This document shows positions 23,427 to 34,325 of a DNA stretch of 64,000 nucleotides, piece by piece. The stretch covers positions 40,982,001 to 41,046,000 of the forward strand of contig CM114274.1 in NCBI GenBank assembly GCA_050084515.1, given 5' to 3'. A program made the translations under genes and the position numbers. The stretch comes from Blasia pusilla. Taxonomy: Eukaryota > Marchantiophyta > Marchantiopsida > Blasiales. Numbering within the stretch: position 1 is the first letter of the stretch; each line of letters begins with the position of its first letter. A model generated the notes under the pieces. It saw only the letters and a list, made by a program, of their open reading frames with translations, did no database searches and had not been told where the DNA came from.

Positions 23427-23956
23427 CCTTATCCGCGCGAATCGCATCACGACACGGAGATGCTTCGCGGATGACTCCTCGGGCAAAGCGGACCCCACCC
23501 TAAGGATTTCAGACGACTTTTGCGCCCCCATCCTCGCCTGGGAGGCTCGCCGTGTTTTACCCGTTGGCGTCCGGGCCGGCAAAGCAGTGTGCCCGCCCAT
23601 TCTGTGGGGCTTACATGGCGCGGCTTTCAGCGGGGACCCCGCGCCAAGACCTTGTCCACCAACCCAGCATGATGTGCCAAGTGTCAGACATTCGCAATTG
23701 TCCAAGGTGTACAACTTTGAGGGGGGAGAGGAGTTTTAATGTAAACCAGTGTGGAGTTTTTCGCGAGAACCCGTACTTTTCTGGTCTATACAAAACAAGG
23801 TGGTAAATCTTGAGATTTTGCTACTCCCGGCCGGTATTTAGCTACAAATTCAAAGGAGCCTCCAGAAATGTGGTGAGTTTTCAGAATCTGAGTGGGTAAT
23901 TTTTAATTTCATCGCGTAACTTCAGTTCTCCCCGGACATTTGTGTGCGGCCTCTAA

Positions 23957-24361
23957 GGGCCGGGTCGCATGGGCGACTTCTTGGGGTCGCTTGCGACCCC
24001 AAGAAGCCACCCGCCGGCTGGAACTGCTCACCGGCGGCGGCTTTCCAGCCGGTTCCTTCCAACCGGTTGGGAGAATACGACAAAAGAAAGCGACAAAAAC
24101 GAAAAAAATGGCTAGAACTGGAACCAGTTTTTTCAAATTTCTACCGGCCCCAATGGGTTGTGGAGGTCGCGAGGACGCAAATCATTTCTTGCGCCCAATT
24201 TTTTTGTGCGCAAGAAAACCAAGGACTGCCGGATAAAACCAAAGACTCTCTTTGCAAATCACCGACTCCGGCCAGGACAAAAGATTCAGGACCGTCCGAT
24301 GGAGATCTACTTTAACAAGGACCAGCGTCGGGCACCGACGCTGGCCCATGGGACCCGGCCC
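23957..24361. mobile_element. 405-bp Harbinger/Tourist-like MITE with internal hairpins
   Basis: Terminal inverted repeats GGGCCGGGTCGCATGGGC (23957-23974) and GCCCATGGGACCCGGCCC (24344-24361) match at 17 of 18 positions. Both ends are flanked by TAA (23954-23956, 24362-24364), the target site preferred by PIF/Harbinger and Tourist elements. Just inside each end is a near-perfect hairpin: a 14-bp stem with a 2-nt loop at 23977-24006, and a 10-bp stem with a 3-nt loop at 24322-24344. A further CCGGCTGGAA/TTCCAGCCGG pair lies around 24014-24054. There is no coding capacity. It depends on a transposase encoded elsewhere. Confidence 0.85.
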
Positions 24362-24559
24362 TAAGACGAGTGGAGAAGAAAGTAATCATCATATACGTGC
24401 ATAGAACACGTGGATAGTCTAGATGGCCAAGAAAAAACAATGAGAGCTTGTAGAGGCTGTAAATAGTAAGTGGAAGGAGTAATGAATTCAAAAGGAGATT
24501 ATTGGGTAGGAGTTTGATTGACAAAAATAGTATGAGTGATTAAAAATAGATGGAATAAT

Positions 24560-25040
24560 GTGAATTCAGCGGGCTAGCATTGTTAGGGATTTTCAAGGTC
24601 GAAAGGGAAAGAGATCTACATAAAAAGCGAGTGATGGAAAACACATCCAAATACAAAAAGAGGGGAGATTCAAAGAGTCGAGTACATGAAGGCCACTTCC
24701 CAAAGTGGAAATTCAAGTATAACAAAAGCGATATCTTACCGGAAATAATAAGTTCTTCAATGTGGCTCCAAATGAGCCGAAATGAAGGGGAAATCTGCTC
24801 TCTTAGATTACCCATGGCCTCAGCATGATATCCTCGACCCCCTAAGGTTGTCCTCCAGTATCTCCGAAGACGCTCTACTAGATCTCGCCGATCTATCCTA
24901 AAAAAATTGACAGTTGTCGTGCGCATACACATCGCTACACAACATACATCGCTGTCACCAAATCTACACACAAACACGCACGATCCCGTGCTAACTCATG
25001 ACATCCAAACAATGAGACGAGAAGTACCAAAATATCTCCA
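24560..25040 (-). repeat. 3' LTR region of gypsy element E1
   Basis: This lies immediately downstream (minus strand) of the E1 polypurine tract. Its first 150 bp resemble the E2 LTR start, including GTCGTGCGCATACACATCGC read on plus. It then continues into the sequence shared with the LTR at 44545-45271 (GCTCTACTAGATCTC, GGCTCCAAATGAGCC). The lower boundary is uncertain. Confidence 0.65.
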
Positions 25041-25043
25041 ATC

Positions 25044-25055
25044 GCCCCCCTAGCT
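25044..25055 (-). other. Polypurine tract of E1
   Basis: The minus strand reads AGCTAGGGGGGC next to the LTR start. E2 has the equivalent AACTAGGGGGGC at its own LTR edge. This is the expected priming site for plus-strand DNA synthesis. Confidence 0.7.
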
Positions 25056-25224
25056 GGTAGTTAGCTCTCTCTAACTCCAGATGGCCATCTATCCCTACCT
25101 ACCATGGCATACATCTCTTACACGCTAAGAGAAAAAAGTTTGGGTGCTCATGTGGCCCCATTGTTAGTTTCCTTCTTGTCTTCCATGTCACAGACACAAG
25201 TCAAAATCTAGAACTACTTACTCT

Positions 25225-25837
25225 ATGTATATCTAGGACACATCCATCGTCCCCGAGGAACCCTAGTGACAGGTGACGTCAAACATGTCATATGCCATCC
25301 TCTCAAACATCCATCACAAACTAGCATAGTGGTTGCACCACGGGCATAACCACACATCTTACATCGCAAGTCTGTAGGAACTACTTCTAAGCTCGGATCA
25401 ACTGTACCTTCAATGTTAGGAAGGTGATATAGCGTAGAGTTACGCACATGGTCCTTCCAAACCATACCATTATGCCTCTCCAATAAGAGAACACCAGATG
25501 GCAAAATCTCACGCACTCTCAAGATAATGTGCCCTATAGACACATCCAACGTAATGGGTGCCGCCTATTGCAAGTAAACATAGTCTTCTTGATGAAACCT
25601 CTGGATAGTAGGTCGATAACCACCTCCCTAAATAGTCGCATACCTAAACGTATCTCGATGTTGCGCAATCGCCAAGTTCTAAAATGCCATGGGTATCACT
25701 CTCCGAAACAACTCGACCCTTTGAAAACATGCTCACATCCATACATTAGGATTATCAAGGTTAAACATCTCGACAAATGGCCACACATAAATCTGGCTTT
25801 CGGCCATAAAGCAACAAATACAATGAGAAAGACGCTA
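25225..25837 (-). pseudogene. E1 integrase C-terminus with PHD finger
   Basis: The minus strand encodes the end of the E1 integrase and a PHD zinc finger. The integrase tail reads HIILRVREILPSGVLLLE and MVWKDHVRNS. The finger follows: CKMC, ATTMLVCDGC, GWHMTC and GRWMCPRY, then stop. It has the Cys4-His-Cys3 layout except that the last Cys is Tyr, so one zinc ligand is lost. Upstream, toward 25837, the frame is broken. The copia element then interrupts it, and integrase continues at 40366. The finger aligns residue for residue with E2, showing that the PHD module is an ancestral part of this family. Confidence 0.85.
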
Positions 25838-25842
25838 AGGAT

Positions 25843-26154
25843 TATTGAAGATTGAGTTACAATCAAGCTCATGAAACACCAGAACTGCTACATTTGGTAC
25901 TCACACAAAGTAGGGAAGCTTAATCTTCGTCAGTAAGTTAAGCACGATTATCTTAACTAGGGTTAGTTAATCAAAGTTAGTCTAACTTGAGACTATGGTT
26001 AAGGTTAGGGTTAGGGTTTCTTGAACATACCCTATATAATTGAGAAGAGGACAAGTCTCCACTCATTCTCTAATTGCAAATTTCGTTCTCCATGGTGGTG
26101 TGTGGATGTGAGAGTCGTTTTCCACTAGTTATGCTTTTTTAGCAGTTTTCCACA
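25843..26154 (+). repeat. Copia 5' LTR (312 bp)
   Basis: The length and boundaries equal those of the 3' LTR and the solo LTR at 11910. It contains GGTTAGGGTTAGGGTTTC and a TATATAATTGAGAAG promoter-like segment. Base differences from the 3' LTR are frequent by eye, consistent with an old insertion. Confidence 0.9.
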
Positions 26155-26647
26155 TGGATAGGAGAACATCACTTGAAATTCTTAGTGTTTAAGGAGAGAA
26201 GAGAGGCAAGAGAAGGCAAAATTTCAGTTTGGGAGAAGGAAATTTTATTCAGAGCTCAATGGGTGCAGATTTTTTAGGTGGAGCTTTGACGATGATAAAA
26301 CTTTGGAGGCATTTTTTAGGGCCTTCTCGGTCGATTTATCTATCTGGGTCCACAGAGACTAGAACATAGAGCTATTGCAAAGCTTACCGAGAGCTTTCCA
26401 ATGCATCCAAAAATTGCTCGCTTCTGACATTCTGAGCTCCTGCAGTAGCAATTTCAATGTAGGAAAGTGCAATTAGTGAAGAAATGTTGTGCAATTTGCT
26501 CTCTACAGGCCAATTTCGACTAGTTCTTTCATACAATTGATCAATTTTGGAAAATTTTAAGTTGATTTTTATGTAGGAGAGGTCTTTTCTTCAATTGGAA
26601 CAGTGAAGAGCTTGAAATTATGTTTTTGGTGAGTGAAATCATTTGTC

Positions 26648-27420
26648 ATGGAGTATTCCTCAACAGTAATCACAACCGAGAAGCTAGATAAGCAAAATTA
26701 CAATGTCTGAAAGTTTCGCACGAAACAATTTTTCATTGGTCAAGAACTATAGGAGCTTGTCATAGGTAATGAGGCCAAGCTAGAAAGTGACTCAAAAGAT
26801 TTGAATGTTTGCGCTTGGAACAAACGCGCAAGGCAAGTAATTCATTACATTACAATAACGATTAGTTCGCCAATGATGTGCCACATTCAAGATATTGATA
26901 CTTTGAAGGAGGCCAGGGATACATAGGAAAATTTGTTCCAGACATCTACAAAGGCCAAAAAGCTTCAATTGAAATAGCATTTAAACAAAGTGAGGAAAGG
27001 ATCGTAGAGCATCAATGATTATATTTTGAATATCAGACATATTGTTAATCATTTGAATAGCATTAGAGTGACAATAGAAGATGATGATCTGATTTTGTTC
27101 ACTCTTCAAGGCCTTCCAAAGGATTTCAAGTCCTTTGAGAACTCTATCTTTGTGAGAGAGAAGTATCCAACCTTTCAAGAGTTAGTCCCGGTGTTAATCA
27201 GTGAAGGGATGCGCCTAGTAGGCAACGGTAGCTCGTCTAGTCTGCAAGAGAGTGCGCTATTTGCAGGTTATGGATCAAACAGAGGCAAGGGTTATGGCTA
27301 AAGCTTCCGTGGTCGTGATGGATATCAACCATATGGAGGAAGAGGCACTCAATATTATGTCACTCAATCAACTACGAACCAATACCAAACACAATCACTA
27401 GGTGATGATGGTGGAAACTG
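26648..27420 (+). pseudogene. Copia gag (UBN2-type) with zinc-knuckle remnant
   Basis: From ATG at 26648 the frame reads MEYSSTVITTEKLDKQNYNV, the usual start of copia Gag. Then come LNSIRVTIEDDDLILFTLQG, LPKDFKSFENSI and YPTFQELVPVLISEG, typical of the UBN2 capsid domain. A Gly-rich linker follows. Downstream, near 27450-27500, a knuckle-like CNHSGIKGHYAKFC lacks the standard second Cys spacing. In-frame stops (for example after QEL near 26760 and after NRGKGYG near 27300) disable it. Confidence 0.8.
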
Positions 27421-27599
27421 TTGGGATTGAGGTCAGCAACAGAGGATCCTTGGATCTTGCAATCACTCTGGGATAAAGGGTCACTATGCAAAGTTTTGCT
27501 TCAAAACAAAGGCAGATATGAGAACAAGAGCCTTATAGCAACAAAACTATGTGGAATAACGATACCAAGAGCAGTACCAAGAACAACAACATTCACAAA

Positions 27600-28750
27600 C
27601 AGAGCATCTCTTGGTCATGACTCATTATATGGGAGCAATGGTCAAGAAAGACTCGACAGCAGATTGGTACATTGACTCTGGTGCATCAAATCATATGACC
27701 TCACAAGCTAAATGGTTTAGTATTTTGGAGCCGGTGAAAGATCCTATAATTGTGCTCACAAGAGATGACACTCAACATCATATCATATATATTGGTAAAG
27801 TTCCAATAGCATTAGATGGTCTTTGTGCTCTTGGAAATATTCTCTATATTCCTACCATTGCAAGAAACTTGATCTCAGTAGGACAAATAGTAGAACAGGA
27901 TTATCAAGTGAAGTTTTATACAGATGGTTGTTTCATTGAAATAATAGATGACCAGACTATCATAGCCAAAAGAACTAGATCTGGCAGAATGTTCAAATTA
28001 GATGTTTTTATGCCTGAAATTCCAACAACAGCAATGTATGGTCAAACCGACCAACAAGTCACAGATCTAAATGTGTGGCATAAGAGAATTGGACATATGA
28101 ATCTTCAAAAATTACAGAGTCTTTCATCATCTAATATAGTAATAGGACTTCCTAAATTAGCGAGTCTTGCTACGTTAGAGGTATGTCCTCCTTGCCAATT
28201 TGGAAAATAAGCTAGATTTCCTTTTCCAAAGCAAGATAGAAGAGCATCCAAGATATTGGAGTTGATCCACAGTGATGTGTGGACAACATCATAACATAGC
28301 CTTAGTGGTTGCCAGTACTTTTTTTCATTTATTGATGACTTCTCTAGGTATATATGGGTATACTTTCTGAAAGCCAAGTCAGAGGTATTCTCAGTGTTCC
28401 AAACATTTAGAGTTCTAGTAGAGAAGCAGACTCGAGATCACATTCTGAAATTACATTGTGATGGAGGAGGAGAGTATCTTTCAATAGAGTTTCAAGATTA
28501 TTTACATCAGAATGGCATCAAATGACTTGCCGTAACACTCCACAAAAAAATGGAGTGGCTGAGAGGAAGAATCGACATATTGCTAAAGCGATATGAGCTA
28601 TGATGAATGAGAAGAATATGCCTAAGGTATATTGGGCATAGGCTGTAGCATGTGCAATCTTCTTAATCAAGAAAACTCCAACATCAAGAGTTCATGATAA
28701 GACTCCATTCAAAGTCTTCATAGGAAGTAAACTTGATTTCCTTCCTAAAA
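27600..28750 (+). pseudogene. Copia protease and integrase
   Basis: The protease active site is intact as WYIDSGASNHMTS near 27665-27705. The GAG-pre-integrase region reads VWHKRIGHMNLQKLQSLSSS and CPPCQFGK, the zinc-binding HHCC. A stop follows at about 28208. The integrase core continues as ELIHSDVW (first Asp), FSFIDDFSRYIWVYFLKAKS and LHCDGGGEYLS (second Asp), then degenerates over the expected Glu region (NGVAER is broken). The 27611-28210 segment is one uninterrupted frame of 199 codons. Confidence 0.88.
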
Positions 28751-29494
28751 GTATTTGGTTGTATTTGTTATGCTCATGTTCCTTCTGAAAGACGTCAGAA
28801 ATTAGACCCCAAATCTAAAAGATGTATATTCATTGGCTACGCTGATGGAACTAAGGGGTATAAGTGCTACATTCCATCCTCTAGGAAGCTTATTATTAGT
28901 CACGATGTTGTCTTTGATAAGCTAAAGTCATGGTATGCTCCATCCGAGACTATTCCACCTCTAAACTCGTCTATTAAGGGGGAGAATATGACAATAAACC
29001 AACAGACATTGCCTTCAAATTCCCCAAGTATTTGTGTAGGATTAGGGGAGGTCCTAGATTCATCAGTTAAATCTATGAGTCCATGGACAGAAAGAGTACG
29101 TATTCAGTTTTTTGACACTAGTCAGAGCTCGAGTCAAGTATCAAAGGCATCTACCTCTGAACAAATTCAAAGCAAGATTGTTGGCTGAGGGCTATGTAGA
29201 ACAATATGGCATCCATTATGAGGAAACATTTAGCCTTGTTGCTAAGATGGCGACTACGAGAATAGTGGTTGCAATTGTAGCAAGTAGGAAGTAGAGATTA
29301 CATCATTTGGATGTCAAGAATTTCTTCTTGAATGGAGATCTATATGAGGAGGTAAATATGACTCAACTACCTTGATATGAGCATCCTGAGTTTCCATTCC
29401 GAGTATGTAGGTTGAAGAAAGCTCTATACGGGCTCAAACAAGCTCCAAGAGCTTGGTATAGCAAGATTACATACGTCCTACAAGAGTTGGGATC
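28733..29494 (+). pseudogene. Copia integrase tail and front half of reverse transcriptase
   Basis: At 28733-28980 the frame gives LKVFGCICYAHVPSERRQKL and CIFIGYADGTKGYKC, the conserved copia region after integrase. RT begins around 29160 with FKARLLAEGYVEQYGIHYEE, TFSLVAKMATTRIVVAI, LDVKNFFLNGDLYEEV and LKKALYGLKQAPRAWYSKI. It ends at about 29494, where gypsy DNA begins. Several TAG and TGA codons interrupt it. Confidence 0.85.
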
Positions 29495-29830
29495 GCCTAT
29501 GTCAACAAACATTTGAAACGGCAGTTCGAAAATCATAAGAAGTCTCTTCCGAAAGTTATACCCAACCTCCCGATTACCCTTGAAGAACTTCCACTGTTTA
29601 CTCCATCCGATGTCTTAGTCCAAAACGAAGTACTAGGCACTTCGTTCGTTGTTATCAAATGGTGAGAAAAGATGCGCAATCACACCCCCAACATTGTCAA
29701 AAAACCTTCCACTACTCATGGTCGTTTTCCACCTACAATTGAGTTCGATAGTGCAGACGATACCTTTATGGATTTAGAAGGCACCTCATGAAGTGTTCGC
29801 CGAGGCGGCTCACATTTGAGGGAGGGGGTA
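29495..29830 (+). pseudogene. Chromovirus-like gypsy integrase tail and polypurine tract
   Basis: The frame YVNKHLKRQFENHKKSLP, ITLEELPLFTPSDVLVQNEV, GTSFVVIKW and later FMDLEGTS resembles the C-terminal integrase/chromodomain end of plant chromoviruses (pattern: Val-Lys-Trp, then a Glu/Asp-rich end). GAGGGAGGGGGTA (about 29817-29830) is a polypurine tract directly before the LTR start at 29831. This tail differs from the integrase end of the element at 31-39 kb, so it comes from another element or a recombinant. Confidence 0.6.
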
Positions 29831-31117
29831 TGTGATATCCAAAATTTTGTACTTTTGAAGATTTACATCTTTTTATTCAAAGAAGACTTGTATATACACT
29901 ATGATTTTGATATTATGGTTATTATTATATATTATTATGGAGAAGAATGAGTGAGATTAAAGTGAATCACGAAGCTCCAAGGATAAGGCAGAGAGGTAGA
30001 TAATCAAGGATTTGCCTTAGAGGAGAGGAAAATACAGAAATGAAGTCTCAAGACCTAGCACAATTCTTGGAAAAGACAACGAAGCCTTATTAAGAACTTA
30101 TTAATGAAGTGCTTTGCTCTCAAATGAAGCATGATGAAGAAGAAGAGGAAGAAGTACTTTGCTCTTCAGCGAAGCACGAAGAACAAACCACTTGGAACAA
30201 GCGCGAAGAATGCAGCACTTTGTAATCAGACCAGGAGAAAGAGCTCGTCCTCAAGTGAAGCAAAAGAGGTCCAGACTTCGCAGCGAAGCGAAGCTAAGAC
30301 TCAAAGTGATTTCAAGCAACACACTGTCAGAACAGTTAGATTAGGAAGAGGCGCGACTTTTTGTATCAAATAGGAAGTTAGTACAATTATGATCAACGGA
30401 TTCATAGGGATCATAGGAAAAGAAAAGAGTACCATAGATCTAGATAGTTACAAATGTTGAACAGACACCATCTTCATCGAGAACACTTCAAATCTTTGGA
30501 ACACTTCTACTCCAGAGAGTATTTAAAAAGCATGAAAGTAGCTATCATCATCATTCTTTCACAAAGTCCTTATGTTGTAGAAATGGTCCGAGCAAGGGAG
30601 TAGTACCCTCTCACGCTTGTATACACTTTGAAGCTTTCTCATTCTTGATGAAGTAGTAAAGCACTCATTTCTTCATTCCGATGTGCGATGCATATATCCG
30701 AGTATTCTTTTTGGGTCTGTAGAGTGAAGAGTGAATCACGAAAACCTTTCTCATTAATGGAATAATCAACATAGAGTTGTAGAAAATTTGTTTGACAGAG
30801 AGTAAACTTCCAAGACGGATTGAGTTCCGAAAGTAGGAAAAGCCAACTTCCTTGTTGAGATCTCTATGAGGTTTCTTGATGCCGAGAGGAAATCTACCTG
30901 AGCGTGCTATCACTCCACTAGAGAGAATTGAGAAAAGAAACCTTGGTACTAAGAAAGATCCAAAGACATTGATAAGACATTGAATCTAAATTATTCATCC
31001 CTGAATACAACTATTACAACAGAATTGTAATTTGGAACTCTCTTTTCATCAAACAATGATCCTCTTGGGGATCAAACTCAGTAAACGAATGTAAAATTAA
31101 AACTCTTGTACATTACA
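29831..31117 (+). repeat. Full-length gypsy LTR (1287 bp)
   Basis: It starts TGTGATATCC after a polypurine tract and ends TTGTACATTACA. Its last 564 bp recur at 39109-39672 with no length difference and roughly 97% identity by eye. Termini TGTGATA and GTACATTACA also match the solo LTR inside the TNP2 gene at 53291-54787, so those belong to one LTR superfamily. Confidence 0.85.
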
Positions 31118-31135
31118 TATACCAACAAACTTTTT

Positions 31136-31153
31136 TGGCGCCGCTGCCGGGAA
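31136..31153 (+). other. Primer binding site (tRNA-Asp type)
   Basis: TGGCGCCGCTGCCGGGAA lies 18 bp after the LTR. It closely matches TGGCGCCGTTGCCGGGGA, the complement of the tRNA-Asp 3' end used by plant Tat/Athila-type gypsy elements. Confidence 0.75.
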
Positions 31154-31889
31154 TTATAAGCTTTGCTGGGAAGAGAGAGAGACTCATGAGGAACCAAGGA
31201 CCGGGGAAAAATGCCTCGTCTACTAGGAGAACCAACCATCTAGTTCTTACTGAAGACCATCTGCTATCTCTAGCAATCGCCCTAAGACAATGGATGAAAG
31301 AAGATAACAATCGGTTTGCTGCATTGGTGCTAGAAAAGATAGAACAACTAATGAGTATTGTCAAAGAACCAGTCGCCGAACGGTGCTTCGCCCATGAATG
31401 TCAGTTGTACTTGGTGATGAACCGGTACTTCTGTTTATGGGAGGAAAACCTAGCAGGTAGATTAAGAGCACCCGCACACTCCCGTAGGAATCAGGAAGAT
31501 CCAATTTCCCTCCATGGACCCCAACCTTGTTGCAATCGTGGGTGCGGAAGCAAGTTCCCGAATCCCTGCAGGGACTCATGGAGGTCTCCTAGCCCTTGTT
31601 GCGAGATCAGCGAGCAGATCGATGCAATAAGCAGCAAGAAGATCACCCGTCTTGGAGACCTTTGGGTGTGTCTCCTAGTCCTCGGCCTCGCACGAAGCCC
31701 AAGAGCAAGAAGGGGGACACGAATACGCTCCCCAACACGTCTTTTGCTAGTTCGCAGTTGGACGAAGAGTCAACCTAGAATCTCTTTGGTGACTCGAGGG
31801 ACGAGCAGCCGACCAAATCAACCAGATCGAAACCTCTGCCTCCTCCCTCTCGAGCATCAAGCCCAAGACCTAGTAGCAGAAATTTTCCA

Positions 31890-33250
31890 ATGGCCAACAC
31901 TAGAAAGACGCTGCTAAGATATCCCACGTTTGCGGGGGGACGACGAGATGATGTTGACAACTTTGTGCTTGAATTTACCCATGCAGCTAAGGCTAATGGG
32001 GAAGGCTCAGAGGAGGATTTGCTGCAAGTATTTCCCGGCCTGCTTAAGAAGCGAGCAAGCCAATGGTACGAGGGCCTGGGAGCGGACGTCACGAAAACGT
32101 GGAAAAGGGTATTGGAGGCCTTTCTTCATGAGTTCCGTGATCTGGAGTTCGAGGACAGGCTTCTAACGAAGCTCCCGGATTTGAAACGGAAAAAGAAGGA
32201 AACCCTGAGGGAATACACCCAAAGGTTCCGAAGTCTTGTTCACAAACTCAACCACACAACCACCTCACAATTGGTAGACTGGTTTTTGTCAGGACTCTCC
32301 AAGGGGATGGACCGGTACTGCCGCCGGGGCCAACAACACTCTCTAGAAGCAGTCATTCCATCACCAGAGGCATATGAAGCCTCTGAGAAGTCCCGAAAAA
32401 TGCAAAGACGGCGTCATCAACGGGGAGGCTCTTCGCACACAAGCTCCTCCTCAGAGGACGAAGCGTCCTCTACAGACACTGAAGCCTCCACGGATGGCAC
32501 GACGGAGTCCATAGACTCCGAAGAGGACCCCAAATCCAAACGGAAGAGACGTACACGCCACCACACTCCCAAGTGAGGAAGGAAAGGCAAGCCTACCAAG
32601 CATGGCCCTCGAAGGTCTGTCAGCCCAATACGAGGGACATCGAAGAAGGCGGGCAAGTCTGCCATTGAAGAGTAAAGTTAACAAATGGCGGAATTTAAAG
32701 TACATCTGGTGGCCCAGAAGGACCCCAGAAGACGACCAGGTCTAATGAGGCCCAACGTGTGGTGCAGTGCCTACGGAACCCAAGGGCATACTGCTCAGGA
32801 ATGTCATATTCAGAGAGATTTACGTTGGATCTAGGAAGAACCAAATGCGGAAGAAGGGTGGTATGAAGCCGACCAATGGGAAGGATGTTATGCAATCCAG
32901 GCCATGCCAACCCCTAATTCAGGACGAAGTTGGATCCCAAGATATGTACCCTCGGAGTACGGGGAGCAGCGACCCGTAAGACAAATTATGGGTGCGGCGG
33001 CCTTCACTCCGCCAATAAAAAGGAACTGATGTTATAACTGCGGGGCGACTGACCATTGGGCCAAGAATTTCCCAAACCCCAAGAGGCCCGTAGGACTCAA
33101 TCCATTGTGCAGGAATTATAAGAAAGGCGGGCACACTGCGGTGGAGTGCCCGGAGCCCAAGGTTCCGCGGTTGGTGGTCAAGTATGTAACTACCCCAGCG
33201 GCACCAACAGAGTCCAAAAATGAAGTAAATGTTCAACTCGTCCGAGTGTA
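31890..33250 (+). pseudogene. Gypsy gag with zinc knuckles (element at 31-39 kb)
   Basis: The frame at 31890-32576 (228 codons) starts MANTRKTLLRYPTFAGGRRD and holds the Retrotrans_gag core: FPGLLKKRASQWYEGL, RDLEFEDRLLTKLP, LREYTQRFRSLVHKLNH and LVDWFLSGLSKGM. A Ser/Asp/Glu-rich then basic tail follows. Two CCHC knuckles sit at about 33027-33146: CYNCGATDHWAKNF has its final Cys changed to Phe, and CRNYKKGGHTAVEC has its second Cys changed to Tyr. A stop at 32574 and others separate the pieces. It is inactive. Confidence 0.85.
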
Positions 33251-33825
33251 GGAGTTGGTATCCCCTAAAGCAAGGCGAGTTACCATTAGGGAAGAGGAGG
33301 CCGATGGGACAGCAACTGAAGACTCCTCAGAGTGGCCGTCGAAACTCTTGAATGAAGCTCTCGCGGTCACCACGAGGTCCAAAACCCAGACCAGGATAGG
33401 CGCTTTGTCTTCGCGAGAAGCTAAAGACCCCAAGTAGAAAAGTGTCAACACCTTCTGCGATGAGAAGGCCATTCTAAAAGGAGATGTGGACCCTGCCTTC
33501 AATCGAAGTCACCCTAAGTACTTCCATCAAGATATCGAGGACCAGGTTCGGGCTCAAGTTTTCCAGGACCAAGGGCCAGAAGGGAGACCGACAACAGAGA
33601 ATTCGAGAACCAAAACGGCTCCGACAGTGCAAGCCATCGTGACGTCACCTCTGGTTTTGGAAGCCTACCACTTACTCAGGGACTTGGCATCAACACCTGT
33701 GAATATAATCTTGCTACAATTATTAATGGATAACCCTGTGTACGGTAAAATTCTGCAGTAGTGGAAGATAAGCCGTAGAAAACCCAAGAAGTCCGCAAAG
33801 AGTCTACCGGTAGTGGATCTGTTCC

Positions 33826-34300
33826 GTATCGAAGTGGAAGATTTGGGAGCCCCAGAGGTCAAAGTTGAGATTGAGGGACACACCATTAAGAAGGTCCCCA
33901 TTGACTCGGAAAGTGGAATTAACATTATGATAGAATAGACGGCCCGGGCACTGGGATACACCACGTATGAGCCTCCCGACAAGTATCTACGGTTCGCCGA
34001 CCAGTCCTGGAAGCGACCCCTCAGACAGCTCACTCAGATCTCGACCATGCTCGGCGGAGTCTTATTTCTGCTAGATTACTTAGTGCTGCAACCTTTGAGG
34101 ACCACTGGCTATCCCTTGCTTATTGGAAGACCCTGGCTTTACGGTGCGAGAGTGACCACTCTGACTAGAAAAGAAGACGGCTTACGTCCAGGCTCCGGAC
34201 CAGGTCCCGAAACAACTCATCAAGCTCTCATGGAAATCACGACCACCTCAAGGAGAAACACTAGCGACCAACGAAGGCTATACGTCAAATCAAGAGCGAC
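33826..34300 (+). pseudogene. Gypsy aspartic protease remnant
   Basis: The segment VEIEGHTIKKVPIDSESGIN followed by IMIE, stop, TARALGY resembles a retroviral-type protease. The expected D[ST]GA active-site tetrad reads DSES, and an in-frame TAG follows. Downstream YPLLIGRPWLYGARV matches the conserved I-L-G-R-PWL end of gypsy proteases. Confidence 0.7.
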
Positions 34301-34325
34301 TTGAGCTACTTAGTCCTTATCTAAC

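Noticed and set aside
23909-24315. Overlapping open frames around 24 kb as a GC-rich gene
   Set aside because: They coincide with the hairpin-rich MITE and owe their length to its GC content; no family motif.
30131-30373. Small basic ORF inside the gypsy LTR
   Set aside because: It lies within the LTR, has low-complexity Lys/Arg/Ser composition and no counterpart in the second LTR copy.
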